A stretch of 64,000 nucleotides of DNA. It comes from Hydra vulgaris. Lineage: Eukaryota > Cnidaria > Hydrozoa > Anthoathecata > Hydridae. A program made the position numbers and the translations under genes. Position 1 is the stretch's first letter; every line of letters starts with the position of its first letter. This document shows positions 62,101 through 64,000 of this stretch, piece after piece. The DNA lies in assembly GCF_038396675.1 (NCBI RefSeq), contig NC_088934.1:40999501-41063500 (forward strand), written 5' to 3'. A model generated the notes under the pieces. That model had not been told where the DNA came from. It was given only the letters and a program-made list of their open reading frames with translations, and did not search any database.

Positions 62101-63322
62101 AAATTTTAAGGGGAAAAAGTGTGGTCAGTTACAGTGTGTAATTGCACGCTATTCCTATCCAAGCCTGTAAACTGTGTAAATGCCTTGGCAAACAAGGCTG
62201 CTATGCAGAGAAACAAGTTAAGTGCAATGCAGGTATATGGCAAAGATCAAACTTAAAGTAAGCACTACATCAATACTGGTGTGTAGTTGTATAGTGCTTT
62301 ATCATCAAAATGCTATGTTCTCCCAAACATGGCACTTTGATGTTAAAATCTGTCAAAGTTTTCTATTTGTCTTTTAAAGCACCTCTTATTGATATATCTT
62401 CATATTATCAATTGTATATTTTTGAATTATTAAATAAAAGGATTTATATATAGAGAGTGCAGAATAAGACCTTAAAAGTTTTGATTATTATGTAAAAATT
62501 ACTTTTTAATATTATTTTTAATGATATATTAATTATATCTTCAGGAGAATTTATGTGAAAAATTTAAGAATCCCGATATCAAACTTGATTTAACAAGTTG
62601 TCAATTTGCTTTTCATTACTCATTTGAATCCTATTCTCAAGCAGAACTGATGTTCAAAAATGCATGCAAAAATCTTCGTACTGGAGGTTATTTTGTTGGT
62701 ACAACTCCAGATGCTCATAAGTTAGTGTAAGTAGAAATGTATATTTTATTAGGCTTTGCAAAATGCTTTTGATCAAATGAAATTTACAAACAAACATAAA
62801 ATATATATTTTTTATATTACTTGATGTTTTGATCATTTAAAAGAATTTGCTCCGTGGTTGAAATTACTTAAAAACTTTATTAACCCAAGTTTCAGTTCAT
62901 ATTTTTAAAAACTGTTAATCGTTTCTAGAAAGCGTATTAAATCAATGGAAAGCGATTCATTTGGTAACTCAGTATACAACATCAAGCCGGATTCTAAAGA
63001 TAATTTTCCACTATTTGGAGCTAAATATATGTTTCATTTAGAAGGTGTTGTTGATTGCCCAGAATTTCTTGTCTACTTTCCTGCTTTTGAGAAGTAATTT
63101 TTCTAATAATATCAATCATAAACTATTCTGATATATAAATTATAATTAATTGTGATTTTTTTTTTGATTTACCATTTAAAATTTTTTATTGTTTTCTTAT
63201 AAAATCACAGAATTGCGGCTAAATATAACATGAAACTGGTTTGGAAAAAGAATTTCCATGAACTTTTCAAGGAGCATGAAAAAGAGTATTCCAGTTTGTT
63301 ATCTAAAATGAGCGCACTTGAG
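59144..63322 (+). CDS. mRNA cap guanine-N7 methyltransferase (3' end off-window)
   Basis: RNMT transfers a methyl group from S-adenosylmethionine to N7 of the guanine cap of nuclear mRNA. Seven exons can be joined in frame: 59144-59321, 59612-59763, 60066-60220, 60846-61077, 62545-62726, 62929-63093 and 63211-63322 (392 residues). Residues 1-110 form an acidic, Glu/Lys-rich low-complexity leader. The catalytic domain begins at [19 protein letters not shown], then [13 protein letters not shown]. Motif I is [18 protein letters not shown] (SAM site), with [14 protein letters not shown] next. [25 protein letters not shown] and [17 protein letters not shown] follow, as in the animal family. The final block (normally ending in a short aromatic C-terminus) lies past the window. 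Donors after exon 2 (GTTTAG) and exon 4 (GTATTT) are weak. ATG 59144 lies in AACATGG; no upstream in-frame ATG exists. Confidence 0.93.
61078..62544. other. RNMT intron 4
   Basis: The largest intron (1467 bp) holds a short TA run at about 61588-61617 and no exon-like sequence. A GC-richer stretch at 62130-62230 has no recognisable content. Confidence 0.6.
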
Positions 63323-64000
63323 GTATTGTTTTAAAATATATCTAATTTTGCTTCTGAAAATATTATTACTTGTTATATTTACACAACTTGTGTAAATAAT
63401 CTTACTTTTGTTAAACCTTTACAATAGCCATATAATTACAAACATAATATTTCAAAGGAGTAAATTTTTCAAGTTTTGCTTGGCGTCTAAAATTGTAAAT
63501 GTTACAATCAGACTGAAGTTTTGCTTTTATCAAAAAAAAGTGTTCCTAAATATTTTAAAATTAATTCTGTGAAGCATTTTTTGCAAAAAATATTTTTTTT
63601 ATATATGTGTTTAAGCTTCCAATAAAAAATCACATTCAGCATTTTTTTTATTAAACTATTTTTTATTGCATTTATATGTAAACTTTTTTAACAATGTAAA
63701 AAATTGTAAAAATAGCATGTGTTTTTATCAAGTTACAAACATAAAAAAATATGTTTATTAGTCCTCTGTTTAGCCAATGATTTCACACATGCCAGTATGT
63801 CTGCCAGTACTCCTATCACTTATTTTCAGCGCTTTTTTTATTAACTCAAGTTTTATGTTTCGATGATACTGCATTTGCTAACAAGGTTTAGATGGAACTA
63901 GTTAATGAAAACCTAACATATGGCAATGGCATGATTATCTATTTAGTAACTTTATTCTTAGGTTCAATATGTCAAATGTTGGAAATAAGTAGAAATTCTT
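63323..64000. other. Start of RNMT intron 7
   Basis: No match to the expected RNMT C-terminus is seen before the window ends, so the last exon(s) lie downstream. Confidence 0.6.

Overview
This is a very AT-rich, intron-containing animal genome window that is mostly transposon debris. The mix of relics (Transib, hAT, Tc1/mariner-type, CR1/L2-like non-LTR elements, tRNA-headed SINEs, long TA tracts and foldbacks) and an animal-type cap methyltransferase gene with short exons suggest a cnidarian, most likely a Hydra-like polyp. That assignment is inference from composition and family recall; no search was run.

Host genes. Only one gene is recognised with confidence: the mRNA cap guanine-N7 methyltransferase (RNMT) on the + strand, seven exons from 59144 to 63322, with its last exon(s) beyond the window. 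A second, unrecognised host-like pair is of more interest. Gene A (25228-25938, +) and gene B (38908-46462, -) are two-exon paralogs with a phase-0 intron at the same place, and their shared blocks differ mainly at silent sites. They face each other across about 13 kb. Their introns differ greatly in size (90 bp against about 6.9 kb).

Layout. 1-2283: a 788-bp inverted repeat whose arms each carry the same protein-coding segment. 2284-6560: hairpins, GGTACC-centred repeats and copy 1 of a GTAATATGAGCA-type element. 6590-8760: decayed coding region of a zinc-finger-containing element protein. 9110-10835: CR1/L2-like reverse transcriptase relic. 13355-13528: hAT-type MITE with an 8-bp target duplication. 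14319-18310: hAT transposase gene split by a complete Transib element (14650-17163) with a CTGTG duplication. 18.9-24.4 kb: microsatellites, foldbacks and palindromes. 25.2-25.9 kb: gene A. 26.9 kb: SINE. 27.8-30.8 kb: large decayed DNA-transposon gene. 33.4-38.3 kb: Tc1/mariner-type relic, another protein relic, an element with 21-bp sub-repeats in its inverted termini, and a second hAT-type MITE. 38.9-46.5 kb: gene B, with repeats in its long intron. 49.3-58.0 kb: SINE, C-rich element end, further relics, and copies 2 and 3 of the GTAATATGAGCA element. 59.1-64.0 kb: RNMT.

The transposon genes nearly all carry frameshifts and stops, so they are fossils. The exceptions are the two open copies in the inverted repeat at the window start. 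RNMT would cap-methylate mRNA in the nucleus. Genes A and B cannot be assigned a job from sequence alone.
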